Below are positions 1 to 12,142 of a stretch of DNA of 64,000 bases, in pieces. A program made the position numbers and the translations under genes. The notes under the pieces are model-generated. The model was not told where the DNA came from. It did no database searches and worked only from the letters and a program-made list of their open reading frames with translations. Each line of letters opens with the position of its first letter. The stretch's first letter is position 1. The stretch comes from Rehmannia glutinosa (Eukaryota > Streptophyta > Magnoliopsida > Lamiales > Orobanchaceae): NCBI GenBank assembly GCA_016081115.2, contig JABTTQ020003411.1, positions 186,001 to 250,000 on the forward strand, written 5' to 3'.

Positions 1-222
1 TATCTTTATAAGCACGTTCTAAAACTGAAAGAAAAATCCACACTTTAAATTTTTTTGTTAAAGATATAGGTCAAGAAACTTAAATTAAGAGTTGACATAT
101 AATTAAGGGAATTTTGTCATTTGTGTATATTCCAAAAATAAATCTTGAGATGACATCAACTATGTGCTTTGGTGGTAAAGTACTTGTGTTATAGGAAAAA
201 TTAACTCGAATTCGATTTCATA
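1..222. other. Left flank of the tandem array, no gene seen
   Basis: AT-rich non-coding DNA with no ORF or element boundary that I can recognise. It matters because its last bases (TCATATG around 218-224) are the undisturbed left breakpoint of the NRT2 segmental duplication. The two internal unit starts at 17373 and 29624 continue with the same GAGTGTGCATG sequence but are preceded by LTR sequence instead of this flank. Confidence 0.7.
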
Positions 223-616
223 TGAGTGTGCATGTCCTCCCATATTATTCTCGTTGTACTAAAAAAACCTCGACGTGACCTTTAAATCCTTTTATAAACA
301 ATCACACCAATAAATTACTAGTAAAATAGAGTCTCAAGACCCATGTGCAATTGAAGAAGAAAATGGGTATTTATATATATTCAGATAAAAAAAAGTGGAA
401 ATACAAATACTAGTAGTCTAGTACATGCAATAAAAAAATTCCATTAACGAACAGCATATTGCAGCGCCTCTTCATGGTTGTTTATATTACTATAATCTAT
501 AAACAACCAATCACCATTAAAAACGCTACTAAGTGCCTAATTTTAATTTCAATGGATAATTAAACTAATCAATGCTAGAATTTAAGGAATTATTGTTCTC
601 ACTAGAAAATAAAAAA

Positions 617-2827
617 CTAGACATGGTCCGGCGTGGAATTACATCCCGGCGGGGTTACGGCGGCGGCGATCTCCCGTCTCTTCCCACGCTCCGATCGGCT
701 GTTCTCGGCGAACTTGAGACTTCCATGGTGCAATCCCTTTTCCTTCTCATCCTCATTCCATTCAGACGAATAATAACTCTCCTCCGAATTTCCGCCGCGA
801 CGCCGGAAAAAACATGCTTCCCCACTGCGGAAAGTGGACGAACGCCACCGGAATAGTGCAGGCAACCGCCATGACACCCATGTACATGAGCCCATTCGCG
901 GTAGAAAATCTCGTGGTGGAGAAAAACACCAATTGTGTTAATCCGCGCGAAATTTCCTCCGGCTCGGTGAGGCCGGAGATTAGGCCTAATGATCGTCCGG
1001 GAAACGAAAGGGATGATGCCGTAGGTTGCGCCGCAGGCGGCTTGGGCGCCGATGGAGAAGAGGATCATGGATGTGATGGCGATTGAGAGTGAATTTGCGC
1101 GGCCAAGCCAAATGCGAAGACTCCTCCTAGGGTTTGGACTATCCATAGGATCCAAAGACGGCCCCTCATGCCGAATTTTCGGGCTGCTACGTCGGGCGTA
1201 GCCTCCGAGAGGCGAGCGGCGAAGTTGGCCATGCCGAAGGTGGCGGCTATGACTCGGCGGTGTGGAGTTTGAGATTGAACCTTAAAAAATTATATGTCAC
1301 GTCCGTCATCACGTAAAAATATCTCTGCTCTAGCGAGGTTGGAGGACAAAAAAATTTAAAATATTCCCACTCTCAAGTGCGTCTAGTTAGAGGACTAAAA
1401 AATCAATTTTTGGAAGTTAAATAAGTAATTAGTTAGTTTGGAAGGAATTTTTGGGCAAAATGAAAAATACAATAAAATTAAAAGCTAAAAACAAGTTCAA
1501 GATATTAATCCGAAACTCTTAAATTTGCTTATGACCTCCAAATTAATCCAAGATAAAGTGAGGGGGCAAACCTGTCGTAGAAATATTCAGCAATAACATT
1601 ATTTATGCATAGCTCAACTCCCATGGAAAACCCGTAAAGGAGAAAAAACACCCATGTCCTATAGTTTGTGACAGCATTCTTCAGTACCTACACGCAATTA
1701 AACAATCACAATTAAATTAGGTCACAAAAGTTTATATATAGGGAATCAAACACTAATTCGAAATAATCCCACATAAAATGTTTAGGCTTAATTAATTAAA
1801 CAATTATTACCTTGAGGTTCAGTCTAATCAAGAAAAAGTACAATAATCTTTCAAAAATTAAAATTATCCCATTCATATTTGATTATATTTTATTAATGGC
1901 AAAATTATATTTTCATCCTCCTAAATGGAAGCACTTGAAGATTCGTTTTTTTCTTTCTTCAGCTTTGATTTTAGTCTTTAAATGAGAAAAATTCGTATTT
2001 TTGGTTCTGTGACATGTTACAACAGGTAAATATTACATGGTACGCTGATGTAGAACTTTACCTTAGAGAAGTTGTCCTTTGCCACATCACCTCTCTTCTG
2101 TAAAGTACTAAGGTTCCCATCAGGCAAATCTTGTCCCATAGTCATCACCATAACCCCAATAATAACATGAAGCCATCCCGGTATAAAAAACGCAATCCTC
2201 CACGCCGTAAACGGCGTCGCTCCAGAAACCTTGATAACATGAAAAAGAAAAGGCATGAGCAACTGCGTCACACCACCTCCCATGTCACCCCACCCGCCCG
2301 GCCACCCGTTCACCGTCCCGATAATCGAGCTCGTGAACATAATGCTCGTCCAGTACTGGCACGACCACGAACGTCGCATAGCGAAAACCCGATCATGAAC
2401 CTCGCCACGAGGTAACCCTCGGCCGATGAAATGAACGCCACCGAGAAGACGACGGGGGCTACCAAGAGGTTGACGAAGGCGCAGCCGTATCGCGGGCCGA
2501 TGAGGTCGCAGATGACGCCCATGACGAGGCGGGAGAAGATGCTGCCGGAGACGGAGGCGACGCCGGCGTTGCCGATGTCGGAGCGGGTGAGGTTAAGGTT
2601 GTCGCGGATGATGGGGACGAGTGGGGCGGCGGCAAAGGTGGAGATGAAGCATGTGAAGAAAGAGATCCAGGCTAAGTGGAAGGATCTCATGTGGGGCTGT
2701 TTGAAGGAGAGGATTTTTAGGGTTTTGGCTTTGTGTTCGGAATCTACTGGAAGATCGAATTTTGTAATTGGTTGGGAAGGGATTGTAATTTGGGGGACAT
2801 GGAGATGTTGAAGGATTGTTCTGCCAT
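617..2827 (-). pseudogene. NRT2: NRT2 high-affinity nitrate transporter, copy 1, frame-disrupted
   Basis: Minus-strand copy of a plant NRT2 gene, a major-facilitator nitrate/proton symporter of the plasma membrane that usually works with an NRT3/NAR2 partner. By alignment to copy 3 the exons are 2827-2062, 1687-1572 and 1280-617. Readable landmarks are the N-terminal HLAWISFFTCF, the MFS loop GVICDLIGPRYG, the nitrate signature WGDMGGG and the C-terminal STPDHV. Exon 1 breaks near 2310-2380, and exon 3 has at least six small indels relative to copies 2 and 3, for example CCGCGCG instead of CCGCCGCCG near 942. The intergenic DNA of the unit is nearly identical to the other units, so the indel density in GC-rich exons is disproportionate. 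It may be a real pseudogene or a copy with consensus errors. The first in-frame ATG is at 2690; the ATG at 2827 is discussed in the findings. Confidence 0.85.
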
Positions 2828-2890
2828 TTTGTAAATGAGGAAGAAATTAAATGTAATGGTGGTGTATTTTGGAAGGGTTGAGATGGTGTG

Positions 2891-2900
2891 GTATTTATAG
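2891..2900 (-). promoter_or_regulatory. TATA box of NRT2 copy 1
   Basis: Minus strand reads CTATAAATAC, 64 bp upstream of the ATG at 2827. With a start site about 30 bp downstream this leaves a 5' UTR of roughly 35 nt. It is conserved in all three copies (20090-20099 and 32348-32357). The spacing fits the 2827 ATG better than the internal ATG at 2690. Confidence 0.6.
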
Positions 2901-3034
2901 ATTTTCATGGGAGTACAATTGTTAAGGGGCTAGCTGAAAAGTTTTTAGTATTATACTTCCTCTTACCAATGACATGACTCTCATGGAGTCAAACTTATAA
3001 TTTTAAAAATTTTATACAGTTGTAATTAATGTGT

Positions 3035-3402
3035 ATTTTTATTAACACGACTCAAACCTAAAGTGATATAGGTGGGTTAAGGGTCGACCCATTTATTATT
3101 TGGGTTATAATCGTATCGAGACTAAATTAACTCAAATAATAAATGGGTTAATTTTGGGTTGACCGAAATAACCCACTAAATCCGTTTGAAGAAGAAAATT
3201 CAGCATTATTTTTAATATTTTTCAATATTCTAAATATAAATAAACCAAAATTTCTATTTCATCATAATAAATAGATAGTTTATTCAAGGTTGAAATATAT
3301 ACGAGTCATTTCGGGTCGTGTTCGGATTGGCCAAATTTGTGTAATTATCATGTCTCAACACAACCCCGAACACGAACACGACTCGATCAAATTGCCACCC
3401 CT
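3035..3402. repeat. hAT-like non-autonomous remnant
   Basis: Contains an inverted repeat pairing 3088-3106 with 3129-3147 (CCCATTTATTATTTGGGTT and its complement). It also has alternating GGGTCGTGTTCGG and CGAACACGAACACGACTCG blocks and ends TTGCCACCCCT, like the end of many plant hAT MITEs. No matching left terminus was found, so it is called a remnant. Copies lie at about 20250-20605 and 32495-32860. Confidence 0.4.
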
Positions 3403-3692
3403 AATTTTCATATATTATTATTTTTATATATAAAATAATTAATAGTTAATGATGCTACATTATAATTTAATTAGGAGAGTACTATTTTTAAGAAAAAATA
3501 TTTTTAGATATATTAGGTTTAAAGCATTCAATATAATAAAAATAATAAATTAAATAGTTAACATTAATGTTCAGCTAGCTAGCTCACGTACGTGGAATCT
3601 GGTTGTACTTTTAAATCTGGTTAACACAAAATTAAGAACCTTGAACATGCATGGAAAACTCTTACTACAAAAAAAGAACACACACACCTGAG

Positions 3693-3955
3693 CAGGGGCG
3701 GATTCAGAAACTTCATATAATGGGGCACACAATAAATAAAATTAAAAGTTATATCAAAAAAATAAATGGATGCACATTTTATTTTTTTAAGGTAATTATT
3801 ATGTAGTTTTTTAAAAATGTATATCATACTAATAATGTTATATAACACTGTTAAAAGTTTTTTAAATAATATTATATAATATTTTTTAATTTATAATATT
3901 ATAATATTATAGTTGTTATAATATTATTAATATTTTATAAATTACAACTTAAGAG
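3693..3955. repeat. Possible hAT (Tip100-type) fragment, very AT-rich
   Basis: Begins CAGGGGCGGATTCAG, resembling the terminal sequence of Tip100-type hAT elements, and continues into AT-rich DNA with a palindromic ATAATATTATAATATTATAG run near 3890-3912. No second terminus or target duplication was found. Equivalent copies occur at about 20890-21155 and 33145-33410. Confidence 0.3.
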
Positions 3956-5026
3956 ATACTATTATACAAACAATAATAAAAGAAAAAAACCTATCTACGG
4001 GAGCACGTATGGGAGCCGTAGCTCAGTGATTGCACTTGAGCAACATGTTTTGTTATTGAAATCAATATAGAAGATGTGTCCCTTATCTCTTTTCGTTATG
4101 GAAATCAATACAAAATATTTTGTATCGTTAGCACTGTTTCAAAAATTCCCACCCAGCTTCGATTAGTTTCTGCCTAGGCGTTAGGTCTCCCTTATCCGCC
4201 TATGTTATTCTTCCAATTAGGCCCAATCTAACCCCGCTCGGGTCCCATCTAACTCCGCCTGAGGTTCGCTTTAACCCGCTAAAGCGAGCCCCGATCCGCC
4301 CGACTATCGCCTAACGATATTTAGAACACGATCATTAGAAATATGTCAATATCCTACGAGAGTTAGTCACTACCAACTTAGGTATTATCAATTAGCCAAA
4401 AAGGGGTTTATTCGACCAATTTATTTACTAAATGTTCGCGACGGTTATTCTATGGCGGTGTATAAAGCGTCACGATTATTTTGTGTATAATTTTACGGTA
4501 AATCTCACTTTGCTCCTGTATTTTTTTGATTATCACTTTACCTCGTATATTAGATTATATCACTTTACCCAATATACTCTCAATTACTATGACTTTACCC
4601 CTTATAAATTTAGAATATTATTTTATAGTCACATACGAGAAAAATATGACAATTTTATCCTGCTATTAATTTAGTAAAATAACAATATCATTTTAAAAGT
4701 ATTTAATATTAATAAACTTGTAGTACTTATTTTATAAATTAATAAATTGATTAATTAATGGTTTAATATTAAATTTATTATATTTTGTACTTAGTTTCTA
4801 ATTATTTAACTTTAATACCAGTTTTTACGATGGTTGATCTTTGGTTATCGATTACTTCTTTGGATAGGATGCCTTCATTCAGATTTATTAGATAGGTTGT
4901 TGTAACTCCTATCTAGAGTCATCAACAGAGACGGAACTACGACTAGTTGGAGGGGGCCTTGGGCCTTGCCCCCCCAATATTTTCTATTTTTTTATACATG
5001 TATTTTGGCATTTTTGAATGTAAAAA
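3956..5026. other. Non-coding stretch of the unit
   Basis: AT-rich with a few GC-rich islands (4140-4330, with repeated CGCCTA and TCCGCC words; 4925-4975, GAGACGGAACTACGACTAG followed by a run of C). No credible coding region. An 80-codon ORF at 4432-4674 is low-complexity and does not stay open in the other units. Confidence 0.5.
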
Positions 5027-5933
5027 TTGGGAAAATAAGATTTTTAGTCTGTAAGTTGGACATGTTTTAGAATTAGTCCTCTAAATTGTCACATTCATTT
5101 TTAGTCCTTTAACTTTCAAATTTCTAGATATTCAGTCCTTTAACTTAACAATTTTATTTTTGGTCCTATAACGTAACATATTTGAAATTTGGTCCTATAA
5201 CTTAACATATTTTAGAAATTTGGTCCTGTAACATTTTTTTAGGGGAATTTAGTAATATAACATAACAATAGTTAAATTTAATTAATTTATTAAAAGGTTA
5301 TTTCTAAATTAATTTTATTTTTCAAATCGAATGATTTTAATTAACAATTAATTTTTTAAAAAATAATTAATCATTTTTAATTTAATTAATTTTTAAAAAA
5401 ATATTTAAGCATTAATTTTTAAACCTTTCCGAATTAAATGCATCTTGTACACTAGTCTACGATTACATTTCTTGGAGATAATTATCCTCACCAAAGGTTA
5501 ATTCCATAAATATGACAAATTATTCTTAAGTTACTAATTTGATGTAATTATTTTAATTTTCCTAGAATTCATTAATTATTTTAGAAATTTCTATTTATTC
5601 AAACTTTTTATTAATCAAATTAATTTAATTTTAATTATTTTTATAATTTAATTAGTTTCCAAACATTGAAATTTAATTATTTTATATTTGGTCCTATAAA
5701 ATAGTTAAATTTAACTATTGCTAAGTTATAAGACTAAATTTCTAAAATATATTAAGTTATAGGACCAAATTTCTGAAATATGTTAAGTTTTAGGACCAAA
5801 AATAAAATTGTTAAGTTAAAGGATTGAATAACTAGAAATGTGAAAGTTAAAGGACTAAAAATGAATGTGACAATTTAGAGGACCAATTCTTCAAAAGGTC
5901 CAACTTACAGGACTAAAAATCTTATTTTCCCAA
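5027..5933. mobile_element. Long-TIR foldback/MITE element, unit 1
   Basis: Non-autonomous element of 907 bp with inverted terminal regions of roughly 250 bp. It starts TTGGGAAAATAAGATTTTTA and ends with the reverse complement, TAAAAATCTTATTTTCCCAA. Within each arm the words TTTAGTCC / GGACTAAA and TTTGGTCC / GGACCAAA recur every 35-45 bp. The AT-rich centre has no coding potential. Superfamily is uncertain: long repetitive TIRs suggest a Mutator-like or foldback element, but the flanking A-rich DNA hides any target duplication. Confidence 0.75.
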
Positions 5934-6189
5934 AAAAATTATATCAAGATTTTTATTTTTTGAATTTGTGGGCCTATACCTTTACACACTTCAAGTTCTC
6001 ATTTCAATACATCATAATGCGTATACTAACTTACTTGTTTTCCTTATGATATTCATGATATGCAAGAAAAACATTCTAAATATTAATATCTTGGAATTGT
6101 AACTATATATTTTGAGATGTTTGACGATAAATATTTACATTGTATTTGATGCAAAAATATAATATATTCTAAATTTTATTACATGTAAA

Positions 6190-6490
6190 TAGACCTTTTT
6201 AGTCGTTTAGGTTTTCAAGAGATGAAAAGTAGTCATATTTTTCAAAAACATATTTTTAGCTATTTTGACAAAAAAAAAATAGCCATATATTCATTGTATT
6301 CTTTGGTGAGTTAGCAAATTTGAAAAAATTGGCGCGATGCATTTCTTGGGATTGAAAAATATTTGGGGATCGAGGGATGTTTTAATAAAATAGCAGAATG
6401 GACAATTAAACTCAAAATGGCTAAAAAATATTTTTGAAAGTCATAGCTAAAAACTATTTTGTTATGGACAAATAGCCAAAAATTCAATGT
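6190..6490. repeat. Dispersed repeat, also present at 52345-54690
   Basis: About 300 bp bounded by related words: TTTTTAGCTATTTTGAC near 6250 and ATGGACAAATAGCC near 6465. A second copy with the same order of blocks lies at 52345-54690, where it is interrupted by other insertions. Copies in the other units are at about 23390-23690 and 35650-35955. No protein is encoded. Confidence 0.55.
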
Positions 6491-6750
6491 TGTCAAATTG
6501 TATGCAGGCCGAGTCGGTCCCGTCGGGCCAAGGGGGAAATTGGGTGCTTGAGACGAAGTTTCTTGGGCCACTATTTTGGGAGCCCAACCCGGCCCATGAA
6601 TTAAAAGTACAATTAATTTTCTTCGGGCCAACTAGTCATTGGTGTTTCGGGCCTAATGGGCCGGGCCAAAGTTGGCTTGACTCTTTTCGGGCTTGCAAAA
6701 TCACAGCCCAGCCCTATTATCGGTTTAGTCGAGCCGGGCCGACATTAATT
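6491..6750. repeat. GC-rich repeat with GGGCC/GGCCC words
   Basis: Island of repeated TCGGGCC, GGGCCGGGCC and AGCCCA words between AT-rich flanks, resembling the GC-rich ends of non-autonomous plant hAT elements. No clean termini or target duplication found. Counterparts lie at about 23695-23950 and 35955-36215; the three copies differ by several small indels exactly in these GC-rich words. Confidence 0.35.
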
Positions 6751-8029
6751 AGTCACATATATTACTCTTTAGTAAAGAAACTCGGCGAGTCTCTCCAGTA
6801 ACAAGCCGAGTTTTTAAAAGAAAAATTACAAGTGATTTTCTACAGTTACAGGCCTATATACTTGCCGGTTTAAGTGGCAATACCATGTTTGAATGCAAGA
6901 TTTAATAGTAATATATGATGCAAGTGGAATTTCAATATATCATTTGCATATGGACTATATGGTACGTACTATAAATAAAAAGAATTCAAAGTACATGTTT
7001 ATATTGATGCCATAAAAGAGTCTTACGCCTCTGTCCATGTAATAACTGGGATAACCTTTCATATGACATCCGTACTTATGAAATGTTTTAAATTGCTAAT
7101 TTCTAAACTATAATATTGTCAATCTTAATCAGCTCACATGCATTGTCTAAGTCCCAAGTCTGGTACCTTGACTTTCACGAATTTCCACTGGCTTTGTTAG
7201 ACTAAATTTAATCCAACTTGTTTTTTTTTTTTTTTTAATGGGTGATTTAGGGGTGTTTGGCTAAGCTTATTTAAAAGTACATCTTAATTATAAAATTATT
7301 TTAGAACTTATAAGTTGTTTGGTCTTATTTTAGAAATAAGTGGTTGAAGTGTTTGAATAAAATAAGATGAAAAAACTTATAAGATGTTAGTAATGTCAAT
7401 TTTTATAATTAAATTAAATGAACCAAGTGAAAGAAGGTTGTTAAAATAAGATTTTTTTTTAATTTGAAGTTAACTAAAAATTCAAAAAGCTTGAATAATA
7501 TCACGTTCATTTCGACCCAATTTGTTTACACGGTTAATTACACCCTAGTAATTGATGCCAAAGGGCAAGGTGTTAGGATAAGGGCAAAATAAATGTACCC
7601 TTATTATTTTAAAAGAGATGGACTTATCACATATGTAATACCAGTGGATTTTCTTATTTTAATTAATTATGACACACCATCCCCAGACACAAACGGCGCG
7701 CGTCCTTCAATTATTTTCGCGAAAAAAAAAAAAAGTATATTTAGAAAGAAAAAAAAAAATCAACAACAAATCAAAAAATAAAAAGTATTTGATTAGTGCA
7801 AGTAGCGGACATTAATTGTCAACTTAAGTTGATTCGCTCTGAAAGTAGTAGTATATGTTGTTCAGCATGTTAAGTTTTAACTTACTAATCATATCTTCCA
7901 ATCAAGATATTTTCAGTCGCTTAAGCTTTTTTTTTTTTTTTTTTCGAAAATTGATTAATTAAGAACAATGTTGGTATCATATAAAGGAGATGTTTTTTCC
8001 TTATCAGATTTCAATTTCAACAAAAAGAA
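6751..8029. other. Non-coding AT-rich DNA
   Basis: No gene seen. There are homopolymer runs (T at about 7212, A at about 7723) whose length varies between units, and a short A-rich ORF at 7593-7781 that reads low-complexity lysine codons. It is repeated at about 24000-25230 and 36240-37460. Confidence 0.5.
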
Positions 8030-8645
8030 AATAAAACAACAAAAACATTGTTGTCTTCTCTTCCCTTCCACTCACAAGTCGCAATGAGATCGAGGAGAAA
8101 TTTTTTTCTTGTTTTTGTTTTCCTCCTTTATTATTCTTCGATTTTGGTTTTTTTCCGTTTGCCCCTTTTGATGGGAATAGGATTCTCCTCTATGTGTGGG
8201 AGTAGGTTTTCCCATGTGTAGGAATTGTCATGTTTCCTTTTTTTTTTTTCTTTGATCTATTTTGACTTGAGTAAATATGTGTTTTGGGGCTTCATTTGGA
8301 GTTATTTATAATATTTCTAAAAAATTTATAAACCTAAAAAGAGTTTGATGCGATTATTCAAAAACGTTTTTCTTTTTGAACAAATCTTCCAAATCTTGCT
8401 TAGAAACGCAATTAGAAACTACTCATTTCACCAAGAATCACAATACCCATTGAGTTTGATCAAGTTTAATGATCCATTGTTTACATTTTTATTGTTTCGG
8501 TTTAGATTTTGATTGTCTTCCCTCTTTCCATGTTATGAGGTGAGAGTTTTTGGATTCTCATTGGCTATAAGCCTTCTATTCATAATTGTATAAAGTTGAT
8601 TAATGAGAACTATAAGTTTCTTGTTATATATCAAAAAAAAAAAAA
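8030..8645 (+). repeat. Possible retroposed sequence with poly(A) tail
   Basis: Ends in TTATATATC followed by a pure A run of about 14 (longer in unit 2 near 25831, about 12 in unit 3 near 38077), preceded by T-rich and AT-rich DNA. An A-run at the end of an otherwise complex sequence is what a retroposed transcript or LINE/SINE tail looks like. No recognisable coding domain and no target duplication was identified, so this remains tentative. Confidence 0.3.
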
Positions 8646-9367
8646 AGATAAAAAGATTATTTATGAATACCAAATTATTTAAGATTTATTAATAAAATAA
8701 AATAAAGTAGTAAGTACTAAGTCCTTGACATTGTTGAAGACTTGAAGCGTACGTACACCTAATGTTGATTGTTGACATTGCTATCACATGTAACTTATGG
8801 ATGAAGCAGCATATCTTGGATATTTCATACTTCAACTTAACTCGTCGGAGCTTTATTTTGCCATCAATATTTATAGTCCACATTTATTGGCAAAAAAGCA
8901 GGACATCACTGGAGTTTATAATAAACATTGGATTAGTATATATTCATACGAACCAATTCAAGCCAAAAAACAGAACCTAGAAATTCTTTTAAAGAAGATA
9001 TTATAACTAAATTGTTCAAGTACATCATTAGATTGTAATTTTAAAAATAGATTAATCTTTTAGTTTGATATCACGAGCCCTCATGAACATACGCAGAACT
9101 ACAACTCCTACTATGGAGGCATGTGCCTCCATTTTTTTTTCATAACTTGTTTATATAAAATACTAATATCATTAACATTATAAATTTAAAAAGTACTGTT
9201 ATAATATAATTAATAAAAGTGTTAATAGTGTAACAACATTGTTAGTATTATATAAAATTATTATATATTAATTAGGAAAAATCATGTCTCCATTAACTAT
9301 TTTTGATGTAGTTTTCAATTCAATTTTTTTGTGCTCCTAATGTAATATACTCTTGGATTCGTTCTGC
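8646..9367. other. Non-coding stretch of the unit
   Basis: A 69-codon plus-strand ORF (8797-9006) is open in all three units, but this only reflects recent duplication; it has no recognisable domain. Around 9095-9130 there is a short inverted pair (GGAGGCATGTGCCTCC). Confidence 0.5.
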
Positions 9368-10404
9368 TAGGGGTGTGTACGGTGCGGGGACGGTTCGGAA
9401 ATTTAGAAATCTCAGAACCGTACCAAAGTTTGGAGATGCGAAAATAAATCTCGAAGCAACCATAGAAAAAAGCTCCGTCCGAACCGTACCGAAAGTTCGG
9501 GACGGTTCGGGACGGAGATTCGGTTCTAATGGGACGGGACGGTATGGTTCGGTTCGGGACGGAGATTAGCCATAAATAAAACAAACAAATTTGAAAAAAA
9601 AAATCAATATAAAAAATCACCTAACGTTATAGTTCTAGAGTTCTAGTCTCTTTTTAGCGTAGTCTCAAAATAAAAACTAAAGTCATAATATGTAATACAA
9701 TCCAAAATTCTAAACTTAATCACTTCTATAATACAATAATAGTCTATTATTTGGTCAATTGTCCTTCTATTAACATAGAAGAAATATAATTAACTAATAA
9801 TTTTTATAAATTAACATGAAATAAAAACTTGTATAAATTTATAATCTTAAGGTCTCATACTTAACAAACATAATCAACAAAATTTTATTTATAATTTATG
9901 TGATGTGGTAAAAAAATTAAAATATGATATTTTTATATTGTTATAATATTGTACTATTACTTGTTTCTCTTTTAAGTGCAATTTACTAATTATTTAACTA
10001 ATTTCAATTTCAAATGATTTACTCTATTATTAATATCAATGTTTTTAAAATTCATAATAGTTGCGATATTATGGTTTTTTTTGAAATATGTTTTATATTC
10101 AATTTAATTTCATATAGTTTGTAGTTAATTCAATATCAAAATAAAAACAACTTAGAAATAATGTATATGTATTTATATAAAATCTTTAAACTGGTTCCAA
10201 CCGGGTCCTCGGTTGGAGTGGTTGATGCTGATTGATGCGATTCTCGATGCGGGTATTTGGAAAATCTCGAACCGTACCATAAATATTTTCGATGCGATGC
10301 GGTTCGGGAAAGTCAAAAAGTCAACGAATATTTTCGGTTCAGAGATCTTTCGGTCCGGATATCAGTTTGGTTTCGGTAATATCAAAGTCCCGTGCACAGC
10401 TCTA
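9368..10404. mobile_element. Non-autonomous hAT element, unit 1
   Basis: About 1.04 kb, starting TAGGGGTGTG and ending GTGCACAGCTCTA, so the outermost bases form an imperfect hAT-type inverted repeat. The 8-bp target duplication is GTTCCTGC: complete on the right here (10405-10412) and on the left in unit 3 (38809-38816), with one C lost in the left copy of this unit. The ends are GC-rich and repeat GGTTCGGGACGG-type words, while the middle is AT-rich and empty. No transposase is encoded, so it would need one in trans. Confidence 0.75.
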
Positions 10405-10562
10405 GTTCCTGCTTGTGAAAGCATAATTAATAGATGAAATGATCAAAATTAATTTTCTTTATTTTCTCTTTCTTATATTTAAATATGAGAAAGAAGATTG
10501 TTGCCCGTGCAATCAGTATCGAGATAGTTCCCGGGCGGTGCAAGCAACCACCGACAACCGAA

Positions 10563-10682
10563 TTTTTTTGCTACATTGGCACAAAGATTTCGGATATTCA
10601 CACTTTACTAGCTAAAATGAGAGCAACTAATATCATTCATGTGTGTAGGACGGCGAATAAATTGATATCGCAAATTAGGTAA
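10563..10682 (+). pseudogene. RNase H-like (RVT_3-type) C-terminal peptide remnant
   Basis: Short open frame whose translation includes ISDIHTLLAKM followed by IIHVCRTANKL. The pattern I-x2-I-x2-L ... I-x-H-V-x-R-x-A-N resembles the last helix and strand of plant RNase H-like domains found in LINE pol proteins and related host genes. No other part of such a protein is nearby, so it is a fragment at best. The same peptide is present at about 27811-27929 and 40013-40132. Confidence 0.35.
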
Positions 10683-10934
10683 AGAGAAAAGCAATATTTT
10701 TCTTAATTTTTTATTTTCTTTTTAATGTTTTAATAATATTAATCTATAAATATTAATAAATGCCGATTTTCATAGATTCTTACCCTTTATTTTTTTCATT
10801 TTATTGTATATGGCATTTTAGGTAGTTTACTTGTAGCATTAACATAATTTCATATTCATAAATAAAATATATTAACAAACTTAGGAAAACAAATCAAAGC
10901 GTCTTTGTGGAATAAGGTAAAAATCAAAAGCAAA

Positions 10935-12142
10935 CAAAAAAGAATCATAAACTAAAAACACGGAAAACAAACACAATAATTATTACACCTAAAGCCTTCC
11001 CCAAACAATACGCCAAAATTTTGTTTGACCGTTAAACACCTAAAATAAATATAGCAATCCTCGTAAGAGAACAAAATCAATTATAGGGTAGCAAGTTGAC
11101 CACAAGTCGTCTCTCAAGGAAGACTTGGTGGCAAATAATTATTATGCAACACAATTGTGAGAGAATAAAAGCTAAACATTCTAATCAATTTTGTGATTTT
11201 AATAAACTAAAAGAAAACAAGTAATGAGACAATAATCAAACTGAACACGAATTAAACTTTGAGAAAAATGTATTAATGAAAGTCTCAGGATTTCGGAATC
11301 ATCTCATCAAACTTGCAAGCGAATATCAACTAATTGATCATACGGCTAACAAACATAATAATCATGTAAAAATAAGGCGTAGATCGATAACTCACGTATT
11401 CACGCATTAGGGCTATCCCAACATAATTTGCTATTTTCATTAAGCCGGGGGTTAGATAATACATCTCGATTCATATATAACCCCTTGAATAAATTTAGTC
11501 TAGGAATAATATCTTCTCTCGATCTCAATTATTCCCTCAAAACAATCAAAAGTTGATCAGACAATCAATTATCAGATGAAGCAATTCATTCAGGAAAGCA
11601 AATCAATTAGTCAATACTCATGCTTATTTGTTTGAATCAAATCATCCTAATCCTAAAACAAGGAAATTAGTTCATGCTTGGGGATGGGATCATAATCTCA
11701 ATTGAAGGAAAAACAATAATCATAAATATTATCATGCAACAATAATAATCAACCAACAATTGAAATTAAATAAGAGAGATGAAGAAATATTACTCTTTGA
11801 TTAAGCAATAAAATAACTTCAATGGGAAGAACCCAAGCAATCCCAATGATGAAAAGCAAGAGAAAAGAGAGAAAACTAGAGTCTAAAAGTGTTCTGAATG
11901 AAGATGTGTCGAAAATGAGGACTCCCAAATCCTATTTATAAGCCTAGAGTCCTAAACAATGTGGAAGAGCCAAAAATCGGGAAAAAAAATCAGAAATTTC
12001 GTGTTCGACATGACACCGCGCCCGTGCATCGCAGCCTGTTTGTCCTTCCGGCGTGCCGCGCGCCATGCCACGCTCTGCGGCCTGCCTTGCCTTCAGGCGC
12101 TCGCGTCCCTGCCGGCCGACATTTGTCTTTGTGCCCGCTTTC
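10935..12142. repeat. LTR-retrotransposon-like repeat, unit 1 copy
   Basis: Region with motifs often seen in plant retrotransposon-derived DNA: CGCCAAAATTTTGTTTGACC, then AGGGTAGCAAGTTGACCACA and TCGTCTCTCAAGGAAGA, ending in a GC-rich tract (12010-12120). It is cut by the copia LTR at 12143. In unit 3 the same sequence runs to 41592 and resumes after the copia element at 50323. The family is unassigned and no reading frame is seen. Confidence 0.5.

Noticed and set aside
2431..2811. 126-codon plus-strand ORF present opposite NRT2 exon 1 in all three units
   Set aside because: It is the antisense reading of the conserved exon 1; its persistence follows from the GC-rich codons on the other strand. 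The same holds for plus-strand ORFs opposite exon 3, such as 814-1086 and 30268-30480.
8797..9006. 69-codon ORF conserved in three units
   Set aside because: The units are recent duplicates, so conservation carries no weight. No domain, no start context and AT-biased codons.
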